The translations under genes and the position numbers were made by a program. This document shows, piece by piece, positions 25,493-32,651 of a stretch of 64,000 nt of DNA. The notes beneath the pieces are model-generated. The model ran no database searches. It was not told where the DNA came from and saw nothing but the letters and a program-made list of their open reading frames with translations. The stretch's first letter is position 1. Each line of letters opens with the position of its first letter. Source of the DNA: Mariprofundus ferrinatatus (GTDB taxonomy: Bacteria > Pseudomonadota > Zetaproteobacteria > Mariprofundales > Mariprofundaceae); NCBI RefSeq assembly GCF_002795825.1, contig NZ_CP018800.1, forward strand, positions 434,001-498,000, read 5' to 3'.

Positions 25493-26929
25493 TTAATCGT
25501 TTCCGGGCACTGCAGGAGGGGCAATCAGAACGATGTCGATGCGACGGTTTTTGGTGCGCCCTGCTGCAGTTTCATTGTTGGCGATCGGCTTCTCCTCACC
25601 GTGACCAATAGCTGTGATTACATCACCCTCAGCACTCATCTGAAGCTTCAGATACTCTTCTACAGCTTTGGCACGTCGCTCGGAGAGTTTCTGGTTGTAG
25701 TCGTTGTTGCCAATGAAGTCGGTATGCCCCTCTACGCGCACCTTTCGACCGGCGAACAGTTCGATTGATTTGATGGCATTGTCCAGCAGAGGATAACCTG
25801 CCGGTGGAATGACCGCACTGCCGCTGAGGAAGTTCAGTTTCTTCATGCGCAGGATAACGTCGGCATCGGGGGTAAGCAGAATCTCAACAGCTTCCGGATC
25901 AAAAAGTTTGGTCAGTTGCTTGATTTTCGCTTCAGCCTCACGCTTGAGCTGCAGTTTACGGCGTACTTCAGCCATATCGGAGAGTTCGCCTTCATATTTT
26001 GCCAGTTTGTCACCCAACTCGCGCACCTGTTTGTCAGCGTCAGCGATTTGAGCTTTATGCTCGGCCTGCATCTCTTCAATGGCCTGTTTTAGCAGTGCCA
26101 GCTGCACATCCGGGCTCTGGGAGCGATCCAGCTTCAGTCCGAGGGTGTTGGCCAGGGTCGTCATGCGTGCATCACTGGCATCAACCCAGGATTCAACCGA
26201 AGATGGATTGCTGCTGAATTTCATGCCAAGCCCGGAAACCCGGATGGCATGGTTACCCAGATACTGACCCTTCTGAGAGAGGCTGTAAGCTTCACTCTGG
26301 GCATTCGGGTTTTCCTTGATGAGCTTCTCCACCATTGACTGTGTCTGGATGGCCTCATTCATCGCTTTGGGGGAATAGTCGCGAGCCTTGTTTCTTCTGG
26401 CCTCAGCTACTGCCTTGGAGATGGGACGCACAAACTGTTCGCGAGCCGCCACGACCTGCGCTGCATGAAAGGTTCCCAGCGCAATCTTTTCTTTACGGTG
26501 CGCAGTGCTGATGTTTCCCTCTTCTGCTGAGGCGACCACACCTGCAAACTCTTTCTCGGAACGTTCACCTAAATCACCGCGTACATATTCGTCACCAGCC
26601 AGAGATAGACGATCGCGTGACTCGACAAGTTCGGGGAAGTTGCTGGTAAACTGTTGTGAGAGTTCGGCAGCCTGCAAGGCATCGAGCGTTGCTTCATGAA
26701 GCAGACGCACCACCTCAGATGTGTCTTTACGTGCATTGAGAAGGCTTTCAGCTTCGGCCAGCTTGCCAGTGGCGGCATTGTAATGTTCGGGTGCAAATTC
26801 AGCGGCACGAAGTGCCTCAGCCTCACCGATTGCGGATTTGGCATCATCCATTGGGGCGGCTTGAACGGGGCTGCTGAAGGCCAGAAATGAAAGTGAAAGT
26901 AAAACCGTTAGATAGGGACGCAACTGCAT
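25493..26929 (-). CDS. OmpA-family C-terminal protein with long coiled-coil N-terminus
   Basis: A 478-residue exported protein. A signal peptide (about 1-24, cleaved after VQAA-like site) is followed by a helical region (about 25-345) with repeated Glu/Ala-rich segments and a strong coiled coil near 285-335, and then an OmpA-like peptidoglycan-binding domain (about 365-470) with VRVEGHTDFIGNNDYNQKLSERRAKAVEEYL and GHGEEKPIANNETAAGRTKNRRIDIVL, which includes the Asp and Arg that bind diaminopimelate. It should tether the outer membrane or periplasmic complex to peptidoglycan. It is transcribed away from orn, 94 bases downstream of it. Confidence 0.85.
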   Translation of the reverse strand: MQLRPYLTVLLSLSFLAFSSPVQAAPMDDAKSAIGEAEALRAAEFAPEHYNAATGKLAEAESLLNARKDTSEVVRLLHEATLDALQAAELSQQFTSNFPELVESRDRLSLAGDEYVRGDLGERSEKEFAGVVASAEEGNISTAHRKEKIALGTFHAAQVVAAREQFVRPISKAVAEARRNKARDYSPKAMNEAIQTQSMVEKLIKENPNAQSEAYSLSQKGQYLGNHAIRVSGLGMKFSSNPSSVESWVDASDARMTTLANTLGLKLDRSQSPDVQLALLKQAIEEMQAEHKAQIADADKQVRELGDKLAKYEGELSDMAEVRRKLQLKREAEAKIKQLTKLFDPEAVEILLTPDADVILRMKKLNFLSGSAVIPPAGYPLLDNAIKSIELFAGRKVRVEGHTDFIGNNDYNQKLSERRAKAVEEYLKLQMSAEGDVITAIGHGEEKPIANNETAAGRTKNRRIDIVLIAPPAVPGND

Positions 26930-27023
26930 CTGCTACTCCTCTGCCGGCATATGGGTATGCCGGGAATTATGAAGCGGGGATCATCCAGATGCTATTCGCG
27001 GATTATGTGATGACTGGCACAAA

Positions 27024-27563
27024 TCAGCGGAATAATTTGTCGCGGTAGAAAGCCATTTCCCTGATTGATTCTCGAACATCTGCGAGTGCCAGATGTTCGG
27101 CCTGTTTGATGGGTGCCTGTATATTCGGATACCAGCGCCTGGCCAGCTCTTTGATCGTACTTACATCAATATTACGGTAGTGAACAAATGCCTCCAGCTC
27201 CTGCATGTATCGGACAAGAAAGCGCCGGTCCTGATGGATGGAGTTGCCGCAAAGCGGTGATGTTTTTTCAGGCACATATTTTTTGATAAATCTGAGCGTC
27301 TGCCGCTCCGCTTCCCGCATGCTTATCAGGGAATTGCGTACATTGGCGGTCAACCCGGACTGGGCATGATGCTGGGTGCACCACTCATCCATGTTGTCGA
27401 GTACCTCATCGGGTTGATGAATCACGATACTCGGTCCCTCGGCGATGATATTGAGATCACCGTCGGTAATAATGGTAGCGATCTCAAGAATGGTTTCGCG
27501 ATCAGGGTCAAGGCCGCTCATCTCAAGATCCATCCAGACCAGATTACTTCGATTTACTGTCAT
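27024..27563 (-). CDS. orn: Oligoribonuclease
   Basis: A 179-residue DEDDh exonuclease that finishes RNA decay by hydrolysing two-to-five-nucleotide oligos, and also linear pGpG from cyclic di-GMP breakdown. The catalytic carboxylates lie in WMDLEMSGLDPDRETILEIATI (Exo I) and in the later HHAQSG and ALADVRESI segments (Exo III). Length equals E. coli Orn (181). I take the ATG at 27563 (MTVNRSNLVWMDLE); the frame is open a further 46 codons. A long hairpin lies 16 bases upstream of the start. The window also encodes a GGDEF protein, so this enzyme would complete its turnover pathway. Confidence 0.95.
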   Translation of the reverse strand: MTVNRSNLVWMDLEMSGLDPDRETILEIATIITDGDLNIIAEGPSIVIHQPDEVLDNMDEWCTQHHAQSGLTANVRNSLISMREAERQTLRFIKKYVPEKTSPLCGNSIHQDRRFLVRYMQELEAFVHYRNIDVSTIKELARRWYPNIQAPIKQAEHLALADVRESIREMAFYRDKLFR

Positions 27564-27578
27564 AGCCCCTACTTTAGA

Positions 27579-27609
27579 CAATTTGCATGCTGAACGCATG
27601 TGCAAATTG
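27579..27609 (-). repeat. Hairpin just upstream of orn
   Basis: CAATTTGCA (27579-27587) and TGCAAATTG (27601-27609) form a nine-pair stem whose inner TGC/GCA can extend it with a two-base bulge, 16 bases before the orn ATG on the minus strand. No T run follows, so it is not a terminator. It may influence orn translation or be a regulator site. Confidence 0.45.
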
Positions 27610-27737
27610 CAGCAGCTCATTGTTGGCGCTGTTAAACCGGACTGGGCAGTGAGACCAGGCGCGTCTTTCCGGATAATTTCTGCGATAGCCGGTGAATGCA
27701 TTTGCCAGCTCTGAGGCTGGAATTTTCGACCACGACT

Positions 27738-28742
27738 TCATGATGGCATGGTCTTCAGGAAGCGGATATAGCCGAGTGGCCGCTTGAAAGAGGGTGTCCC
27801 ATACTTCCTCTCCCGCTTCGATGCCAAGGGGAGCCGGCGGGGGGGGAGCTGAAGCAGCATGTCCCAGTCGGCCTCGATACTCAGAAAGCGGCAGAGGGCG
27901 CGATAGACATACAGGGTGTTGGCGGCCTTACCGTCGAGTGAATGGCCGGCGATATGGGGTGTGGCAACAGCCATTTGCGGATGTTTTATAAGCGATTGCA
28001 TGGGGGAGGGCTCAAACTCCCAGCAGTCGAGTGCAGCAAAGCGTGAAGCATCGCCATCCAGCCATCTGAGCAGGGCTGCATTGTCTACACAGCCACCGCG
28101 AGCTGCATTGATCAGACCATTCCCCTGAAAGCGGTCCAGGACCCCCGAGTTGATAAGATGCCAGGTGGTATCTTCACCGGTGTTGATCATCGGCGTATGC
28201 AGAGAGATCAGGTCGGCCCTTTCAAGAACTCCATCCAGGCTTGAGAAGTCTGCATCTCCCTCAATCCGCATCCGCGGAGGATCATTCAGCAGCACCTTCA
28301 TGCCGATTGCCTCGCATACTTTGCCCAAAGCAGATCCGATTCGACCTGCCCCGACAATGCCAATGGTGGTTGATGGGATGGAGATGCGACCTTGTTGATG
28401 CAGGTAGAGAAGGAGTGTCACCATATACTCGATAACCGAGCCGGTGGATGAGCCGGCTGCATTGGCCCACGTGATGCCGTTGGCATCAAGCCATCTCTTA
28501 TCGAAGTGATCATCGCCTATGGTTGCCGTGGCGGCAAAGCGAACAGGTGTTCCCTGCAGCAGTTCCGCATTCACTCTGGTGGAGGAGCGGGTGAGCAGGA
28601 TGTCGGTGTTCAGCAGCTTTTCGCGGGTAATATCCCGGTTCTCAAGAACTGTGAGTTCGCTGTTTAATCCGTTCAGTTGCGTGAAGGCGGACCTGACCCC
28701 CCAGATGTGAGCATCGGCGACAATTTTCAGCGGACTGGACAT
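27738..28742 (-). CDS. pdxB: 4-phosphoerythronate dehydrogenase
   Basis: A 334-residue NAD-dependent 2-hydroxyacid dehydrogenase of the PdxB type, which makes 2-oxo-3-hydroxy-4-phosphobutanoate in the DXP-dependent pyridoxal phosphate pathway. GAGRIGSALGKVCEAIGMKV is the NAD-binding motif; INAARGGCVDNAALL carries the substrate-binding Arg; the phrase HIAGHSLDGKAANT is a PdxB hallmark that holds the catalytic His. The C-terminal tail after about residue 290 is the PdxB-specific dimerization part, shorter than in E. coli (378). It lies between orn and the heptose adenylyltransferase on the minus strand. Confidence 0.92.
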   Translation of the reverse strand: MSSPLKIVADAHIWGVRSAFTQLNGLNSELTVLENRDITREKLLNTDILLTRSSTRVNAELLQGTPVRFAATATIGDDHFDKRWLDANGITWANAAGSSTGSVIEYMVTLLLYLHQQGRISIPSTTIGIVGAGRIGSALGKVCEAIGMKVLLNDPPRMRIEGDADFSSLDGVLERADLISLHTPMINTGEDTTWHLINSGVLDRFQGNGLINAARGGCVDNAALLRWLDGDASRFAALDCWEFEPSPMQSLIKHPQMAVATPHIAGHSLDGKAANTLYVYRALCRFLSIEADWDMLLQLPPRRLPLASKRERKYGTPSFKRPLGYIRFLKTMPS

Positions 28743-28818
28743 GGATCAAGGCTGACGGTTAAGAGAGTTGCATCAAGTGATTTTTTAGGGGCTGAAGGCG
28801 TCTGATTGCTGTGCAGAT

Positions 28819-29292
28819 TTATCCGACCTGCTGAATGCGCCTGATCAGGGCTGTGGTTGAATGGCCATCGACAAAATCGATGACAGTGACATGGCCACCG
28901 TTCTCACGCACCTCTCTGGCGCCGACGATCTCATCCGGCTGGTAATCACCGCCTTTTACGAGCATGTCCGGCAGAAGCAGCCTGATCAGTTCAAGCGGGG
29001 TATCCTCTTCAAACGGCACAACCAGATCGACTGCCTTTAATGCCGCAAGCATCACCTGCCTGTCGGCCAGCGGGTTGATCGGGCGGGTTGGGCCTTTCAG
29101 GCGGGTGATGGAGTCGTCGTCATTCAGACCCACAATCAGGGCATCACCCAATGCCCTGGCTTTATTCAGATAGTCGATATGGCCCGGATGAAGCAGGTCG
29201 AAACAGCCGTTTGTGAATACGACGGTTTTGCCTGTCGCATGCCACTGTTCAACCAGGGTGCGAGCCGCTTGCCATTCGACAGCGTGGTTCAC
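28819..29292 (-). CDS. hldE: D-glycero-beta-D-manno-heptose 1-phosphate adenylyltransferase
   Basis: A 157-residue nucleotidyltransferase corresponding only to the C-terminal half of bifunctional Hld[25 protein letters not shown] contains the HxGH ATP-binding motif; later [14 protein letters not shown] and [18 protein letters not shown] match the RfaE2 family. It makes ADP-D-glycero-beta-D-manno-heptose for the lipopolysaccharide inner core. The kinase half (HldA, RfaE1) is not in the window and must be encoded elsewhere or fused differently. It overlaps the BON lipoprotein gene by four bases, indicating an operon with gmhA upstream. Confidence 0.93.
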   Translation of the reverse strand: MNHAVEWQAARTLVEQWHATGKTVVFTNGCFDLLHPGHIDYLNKARALGDALIVGLNDDDSITRLKGPTRPINPLADRQVMLAALKAVDLVVPFEEDTPLELIRLLLPDMLVKGGDYQPDEIVGAREVRENGGHVTVIDFVDGHSTTALIRRIQQVG

Positions 29293-29861
29293 TTCTGCGC
29301 GATTTGCATCAGGTCGATAATGGCAGTGACGCCATCAACCGCGTTGGTCAGATCCTTGGCACGTTGGCGCTGTACAAAGTCCTCAACAATGCCCTGCAGA
29401 TAGACCTTGCCCTCAACTGTTTCCACCTTGATGGTGAGGCCGGAAACCTGCTCGTCGTTCAATAGCATCGTCTTGACCTTGGTGGTGATCCATGTGTCGC
29501 TCACCATGCTTTTGATTGCAGGCTCTCCAATCAGCAACTCTGAGCGCACTGAGCGAACACCGTCTATGGACTTGGTGATATAGAGGGCCCGGTCAATATG
29601 TGACTGACTGGGCAGATGGCCGGTCAATGTGGCATTGCCTTCAATCACCTGCACGCTGACCCAGCGCGACGGCATATCCTTTTCAGCAATCAGGCGCGCA
29701 TCGATTTTGGCGGTGAGTGCGGCATCATCAAACTGGGTGCCAATCTTGCGCTCATCATGGATTGAATTGGTTGCTACGGCAGTGCCTCCGACAACAGCTG
29801 TAAAGCAACCTGTCAGTGAAAACATCACTATTACTGTAAAAATAAGGCGCAGATTAAACAT
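29289..29861 (-). CDS. BON-domain lipoprotein (DolP/YraP-like)
   Basis: A 190-residue lipoprotein with signal lipobox FSLTGC (Cys18) and two BON domains (about 45-115 and 118-190). The segment [32 protein letters not shown] and the second [37 protein letters not shown] are classic BON. This matches DolP of E. coli in size and architecture; DolP associates with the outer membrane and supports the BAM complex and division. Its neighbours (yraN, gmhA/diaA-like gene, rsmI, lpoA) are also those of E. coli dolP. It is followed by the heptose adenylyltransferase with a four-base overlap. Confidence 0.86.
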   Translation of the reverse strand: MFNLRLIFTVIVMFSLTGCFTAVVGGTAVATNSIHDERKIGTQFDDAALTAKIDARLIAEKDMPSRWVSVQVIEGNATLTGHLPSQSHIDRALYITKSIDGVRSVRSELLIGEPAIKSMVSDTWITTKVKTMLLNDEQVSGLTIKVETVEGKVYLQGIVEDFVQRQRAKDLTNAVDGVTAIIDLMQIAQK

Positions 29862-29897
29862 GTATACTCCTTGAAATATGATTATGGATATAGGTGG

Positions 29898-30851
29898 TCA
29901 CCCGACTTCATCACCAAGTGCTTCCAGCACCGAGGCGAAGAGCAGGGGTACAATGATTTCATCAGGTCCGGTCAGCCAATAACCCTCGCCATCGGGACGG
30001 GTCAGCCGTTCAATGACATCAGTAATGGCGGATGAACTGGCTGCCGGGTCAATGATCGCTGTGGTTACATTCCCAACGCTTTTACCGACGTTGCGGGCGG
30101 CATCGAGAGCCTGCAGCAGCACACGAGGCATGACGACGCTCGAGGCAATGTTGACGATTACACCGCTGCTGCATTCGGCAAGCATGCCGGCAAGCAGCCG
30201 GAAGTCTCTGAAGCTCGAGGCGCCAAGCGATTCACCATGCGAGGCAGGGTGCATGCCGAACGCATCGGCACCAATCGCAGGGTGAACAGAGACTGGGGTA
30301 CCGTAACGTTCAGCTGTTGCAATCACCGAGTATTCAAGGTGTTCGAACTCTGATTCGAGAAGCCGTTTGCCGACACTTTTCCCAATTCCCCAGTTCTCAG
30401 TGGTGCCGTAGTTGATGGCATCATTGATCAGGCAACCGGTCTCTTCGGTCAGGCAGTAACGGCCATCATTGAGCTCGCGTTCGCTCGGGGCAACCGTGTG
30501 GCCGAGTATGGCAATCTCGACATCCTGCTCCAGTGCCGCACCGGTAAGGGCAAGGCCAGTGATGATGCGCTGCTCAATGAGTCGGCAGATCAGTGGCCCC
30601 AATCCGGATTCAAGCACATGGCCGCCACAAGCCAGGATCACCTGCTTCTTGTGTCTGTGTGCGGTTACAATGGCATCACGAAGCCGAAACAGGTCTGCAG
30701 CACAGCCCAGATTCGGCAGGCTGCACAGGAAGCTCTCAAATCCGCTCCCGGCACGGTATGGGGCGGCAAAATCCATGCCGTCACTCTCCACTTTGCGTTT
30801 GGCAATGGGTACGGGTTTCATTTTGGCGAACGAGAGCGGTTTTACGGTCAT
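29898..30851 (-). CDS. Uncharacterised deoxyhypusine-synthase-like protein
   Basis: A 317-residue protein that I recognise only at the fold level. A Gly-rich segment (ILACGGHVLESGLGPLICRLIEQRIITGLALTGAALEQDVEIAILG, about 90-135) and a later SVHPAIGADAFGMHPASHG stretch resemble a bacterial family sometimes annotated deoxyhypusine synthase family. The catalytic Lys motif of true deoxyhypusine synthase (WGKI) is not visible, and bacteria lack eIF5A, so that reaction is unlikely. It starts with ATG overlapping gmhA by four bases and is followed by the BON lipoprotein, so it is co-transcribed with heptose genes. A sugar-phosphate or NAD-related role is a guess. Confidence 0.55.
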   Translation of the reverse strand: MTVKPLSFAKMKPVPIAKRKVESDGMDFAAPYRAGSGFESFLCSLPNLGCAADLFRLRDAIVTAHRHKKQVILACGGHVLESGLGPLICRLIEQRIITGLALTGAALEQDVEIAILGHTVAPSERELNDGRYCLTEETGCLINDAINYGTTENWGIGKSVGKRLLESEFEHLEYSVIATAERYGTPVSVHPAIGADAFGMHPASHGESLGASSFRDFRLLAGMLAECSSGVIVNIASSVVMPRVLLQALDAARNVGKSVGNVTTAIIDPAASSSAITDVIERLTRPDGEGYWLTGPDEIIVPLLFASVLEALGDEVG

Positions 30852-31435
30852 GGTTTTTCTCCGAACATATGGTCATCAACGAGGGAGCAGAGAATGTGAA
30901 GGCAGGTGATATGCATCTCCTGGATTCGTGGTGTGGCGCTGTGCGGGATGTTAATATGAACGTTTACGCTGCTGCTGCGACCCAGATCACCGCCATCGCG
31001 CCCGGTCAGGGCAATGGTCTTCATGCCTATAGCGGCTGCGGCATCAGCTGCGGCTGTAATGTTGTTTGAGGTGCCACTGGTTGAGATGGCAAGAAGCAGG
31101 TCGCCGGATTTGCCGAGCGCCTCTACCTGCCTTGAGAAGACACGGTCAAATGAAAAGTCGTTGGCAATACTGGTGATTACCGAAGCATCATGGGTCAGGG
31201 CAACAGCCGGCAGCCCCTTCCGGTTAATTTCAAAGCGGTTGACCAGTTCTGCTGCGAAATGCTGGGCATCGGCTGCAGAGCCGCCATTGCCGCATGCGAG
31301 AATCTTGCCGCCGCTCTTGAGGCAATCGACAACCGCACCGGCAGCTTCCAGCAGTACTTCGGTCAACGTTTCCGTACACTGCCTGCGTAGTGCGATGCCA
31401 TCTGTCATGGCCTGGTTAATCAGTTCTGGTTTCAT
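30848..31435 (-). CDS. gmhA: Sedoheptulose 7-phosphate isomerase (GmhA/DiaA family)
   Basis: A 195-residue SIS-domain protein. KILACGNGGSAADAQHFAAELVNRFE, LAISTSGTSNNI and IALTGRDGGDL match GmhA, which converts sedoheptulose 7-phosphate to D-glycero-D-manno-heptose 7-phosphate, the first step of inner-core heptose synthesis. The paralogue DiaA, a DnaA-binding replication factor in E. coli, has the same fold and sits in the same neighbourhood (yraN, dolP), so a DiaA role cannot be excluded. The Glu in HFAAELVNRFE and the His in RIQEMHI are consistent with a catalytic GmhA, and hldE nearby favours heptose synthesis. It overlaps yraN by one base. Confidence 0.85.
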   Translation of the reverse strand: MKPELINQAMTDGIALRRQCTETLTEVLLEAAGAVVDCLKSGGKILACGNGGSAADAQHFAAELVNRFEINRKGLPAVALTHDASVITSIANDFSFDRVFSRQVEALGKSGDLLLAISTSGTSNNITAAADAAAAIGMKTIALTGRDGGDLGRSSSVNVHINIPHSATPRIQEMHITCLHILCSLVDDHMFGEKP

Positions 31436-31797
31436 CAGTTAATGATATCCTTCATGTGCTCGATGTGTGGCGGCACCCAGCCGGGTAAGCCTATCCTAGG
31501 GGTGACGATCATTAAATCAAAGCGGCATTGCAAACCGGAATATTGCGGATGCCGGACCAGCCAGGCTTCAGCCGCAGAGTAGAGGCGTGTGCACTTGTCC
31601 TCATCCACCGCGAGTAGTCCTGACTCTCTTGTTTTGTGCGCCTTTACCTCTACAAACAGCAGCAGGGATTCTGAGCCTGCAACAATGTCGAGCTCGCCGC
31701 GTCCGATGCGCACGTTGCGATCCAGTATCTTGTATCCGCGACGGGCCAGATAGCGGGCCGCAGCATCTTCTCCACATCGCCCCTGCGCTGTGCTCAT
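31435..31797 (-). CDS. yraN: UPF0102 endonuclease-like protein YraN
   Basis: A 120-residue protein of the YraN/UPF0102 family, with a predicted restriction-endonuclease-like fold. The start GRCGEDAAARYLARRGYKILDRNVR, the catalytic-type GELDIVA and LLFVEVKAHKTRESG motif (Asp-(x)n-Glu-x-Lys pattern) are present. The substrate is not established. It overlaps rsmI by four bases at its start and gmhA by one base at its end, so rsmI-yraN-gmhA is one operon, the same order as around E. coli rsmI/yraN/diaA apart from lpoA facing away. Confidence 0.93.
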   Translation of the reverse strand: MSTAQGRCGEDAAARYLARRGYKILDRNVRIGRGELDIVAGSESLLLFVEVKAHKTRESGLLAVDEDKCTRLYSAAEAWLVRHPQYSGLQCRFDLMIVTPRIGLPGWVPPHIEHMKDIIN

Positions 31798-32651
31798 TGT
31801 CCGGTGATCAGGTCATAGACCCGGGATTTGCTTATGCCGAGCTCTCTGGCCACAGCTTTGGCTCTGGCCGAGGGTGCAAGGGTCTGCATGGCTTCTGTTT
31901 CCAGAAGGCTGTGGATTTCGGAATCGGTAATGTCTCCCCGGTTTTTCGGCAGGGCAGGACCGATCATCAGTACAATCTCTCCGCGCGGTGCACGTTCAGA
32001 AAAATGTTCGATCAGCCTGCCTGCCGAGCCGGATACAAACTCCTCATGCAGTTTGGTCAGTTCGCGGGCCACTACCAGTTCGCGCTGCTCCTCCAGAAGA
32101 GGCATTAAATCCTTCAGGCTTTTTAGCAGGCGGTGGGGGGACTCAAGAATTACATTGGTTTCGTTCGACGCAGCAAGCCTCTGTAGTGCAGTTGTTCTCG
32201 ATGAGCCGCTACGCGGCAGAAAGCCTTCAAAGCGGAAATGGTCGGTGGGGAGTCCAGCCGCACAGAGCCCGGCCAACACACTGCTGGCACCTGGAATCGG
32301 CGTGATGCGGATGCCTTCGCTGCGCAGTTTGCGGACCAGATGGTAGCCCGGATCGCTGATCAGCGGTGTCCCGGCATCGGAGATCAGGGCAATGCTTTCA
32401 CCCTGCAGAAGCCGGGACAGCAGCTTTTTTGCTGCCTGTTCTTCGTTGTGTTCGTGCAGCGCCATCATCGGCGTTGAGATGCCGCAGTGCTGCAACAGTT
32501 TGCGGCTGGTGCGGGTATCCTCGGCTGCGATAAGATCAACATTTTTCAGGACTTCGACAGCCCGGAAGGTAATGTCACCCAGATTGCCGATAGGGGTGGC
32601 AACGACGAATAGTTGGCCTGTAGCGGTTTGACGGTTAGTTTGCGATTCCAT
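31794..32651 (-). CDS. rsmI: 16S rRNA (cytidine-1402-2'-O)-methyltransferase RsmI
   Basis: A 285-residue tetrapyrrole-methylase-fold enzyme (YraL/RsmI) that 2'-O-methylates C1402 of 16S rRNA in the P site. GQLFVVATPIGNLGDITFRAVEVLKNVDLIAAEDTRTS at the start, ISDAGTPLISDPGY and a final helical tail SKSRVYDLITGQ mark the family. Its ATG at 32651 shares two bases with the divergent lpoA ATG at 32650, so the two start codons overlap and any promoter of each gene lies inside the other's reading frame. It heads an operon with yraN and gmhA. Confidence 0.95.
   Translation of the reverse strand: MESQTNRQTATGQLFVVATPIGNLGDITFRAVEVLKNVDLIAAEDTRTSRKLLQHCGISTPMMALHEHNEEQAAKKLLSRLLQGESIALISDAGTPLISDPGYHLVRKLRSEGIRITPIPGASSVLAGLCAAGLPTDHFRFEGFLPRSGSSRTTALQRLAASNETNVILESPHRLLKSLKDLMPLLEEQRELVVARELTKLHEEFVSGSAGRLIEHFSERAPRGEIVLMIGPALPKNRGDITDSEIHSLLETEAMQTLAPSARAKAVARELGISKSRVYDLITGQ

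Noticed and set aside
27579-27609. Terminator after pdxB
   Set aside because: No T run follows the stem on the minus strand.
29898-30851. True deoxyhypusine synthase
   Set aside because: The WGKI lysine motif is not visible, and bacteria lack the eIF5A substrate.
30498-31069. Open frames on the plus strand opposite the deoxyhypusine-synthase-like and gmhA genes
   Set aside because: They are shadow frames of the minus-strand genes, without ribosome sites or recognisable domains.
30848-31435. Calling the SIS protein DiaA because of the yraN/dolP neighbourhood
   Set aside because: Its sequence resembles GmhA at the glycine-rich and GRDGGDL segments and hldE is nearby, so gmhA is favoured, with DiaA kept as an alternative.
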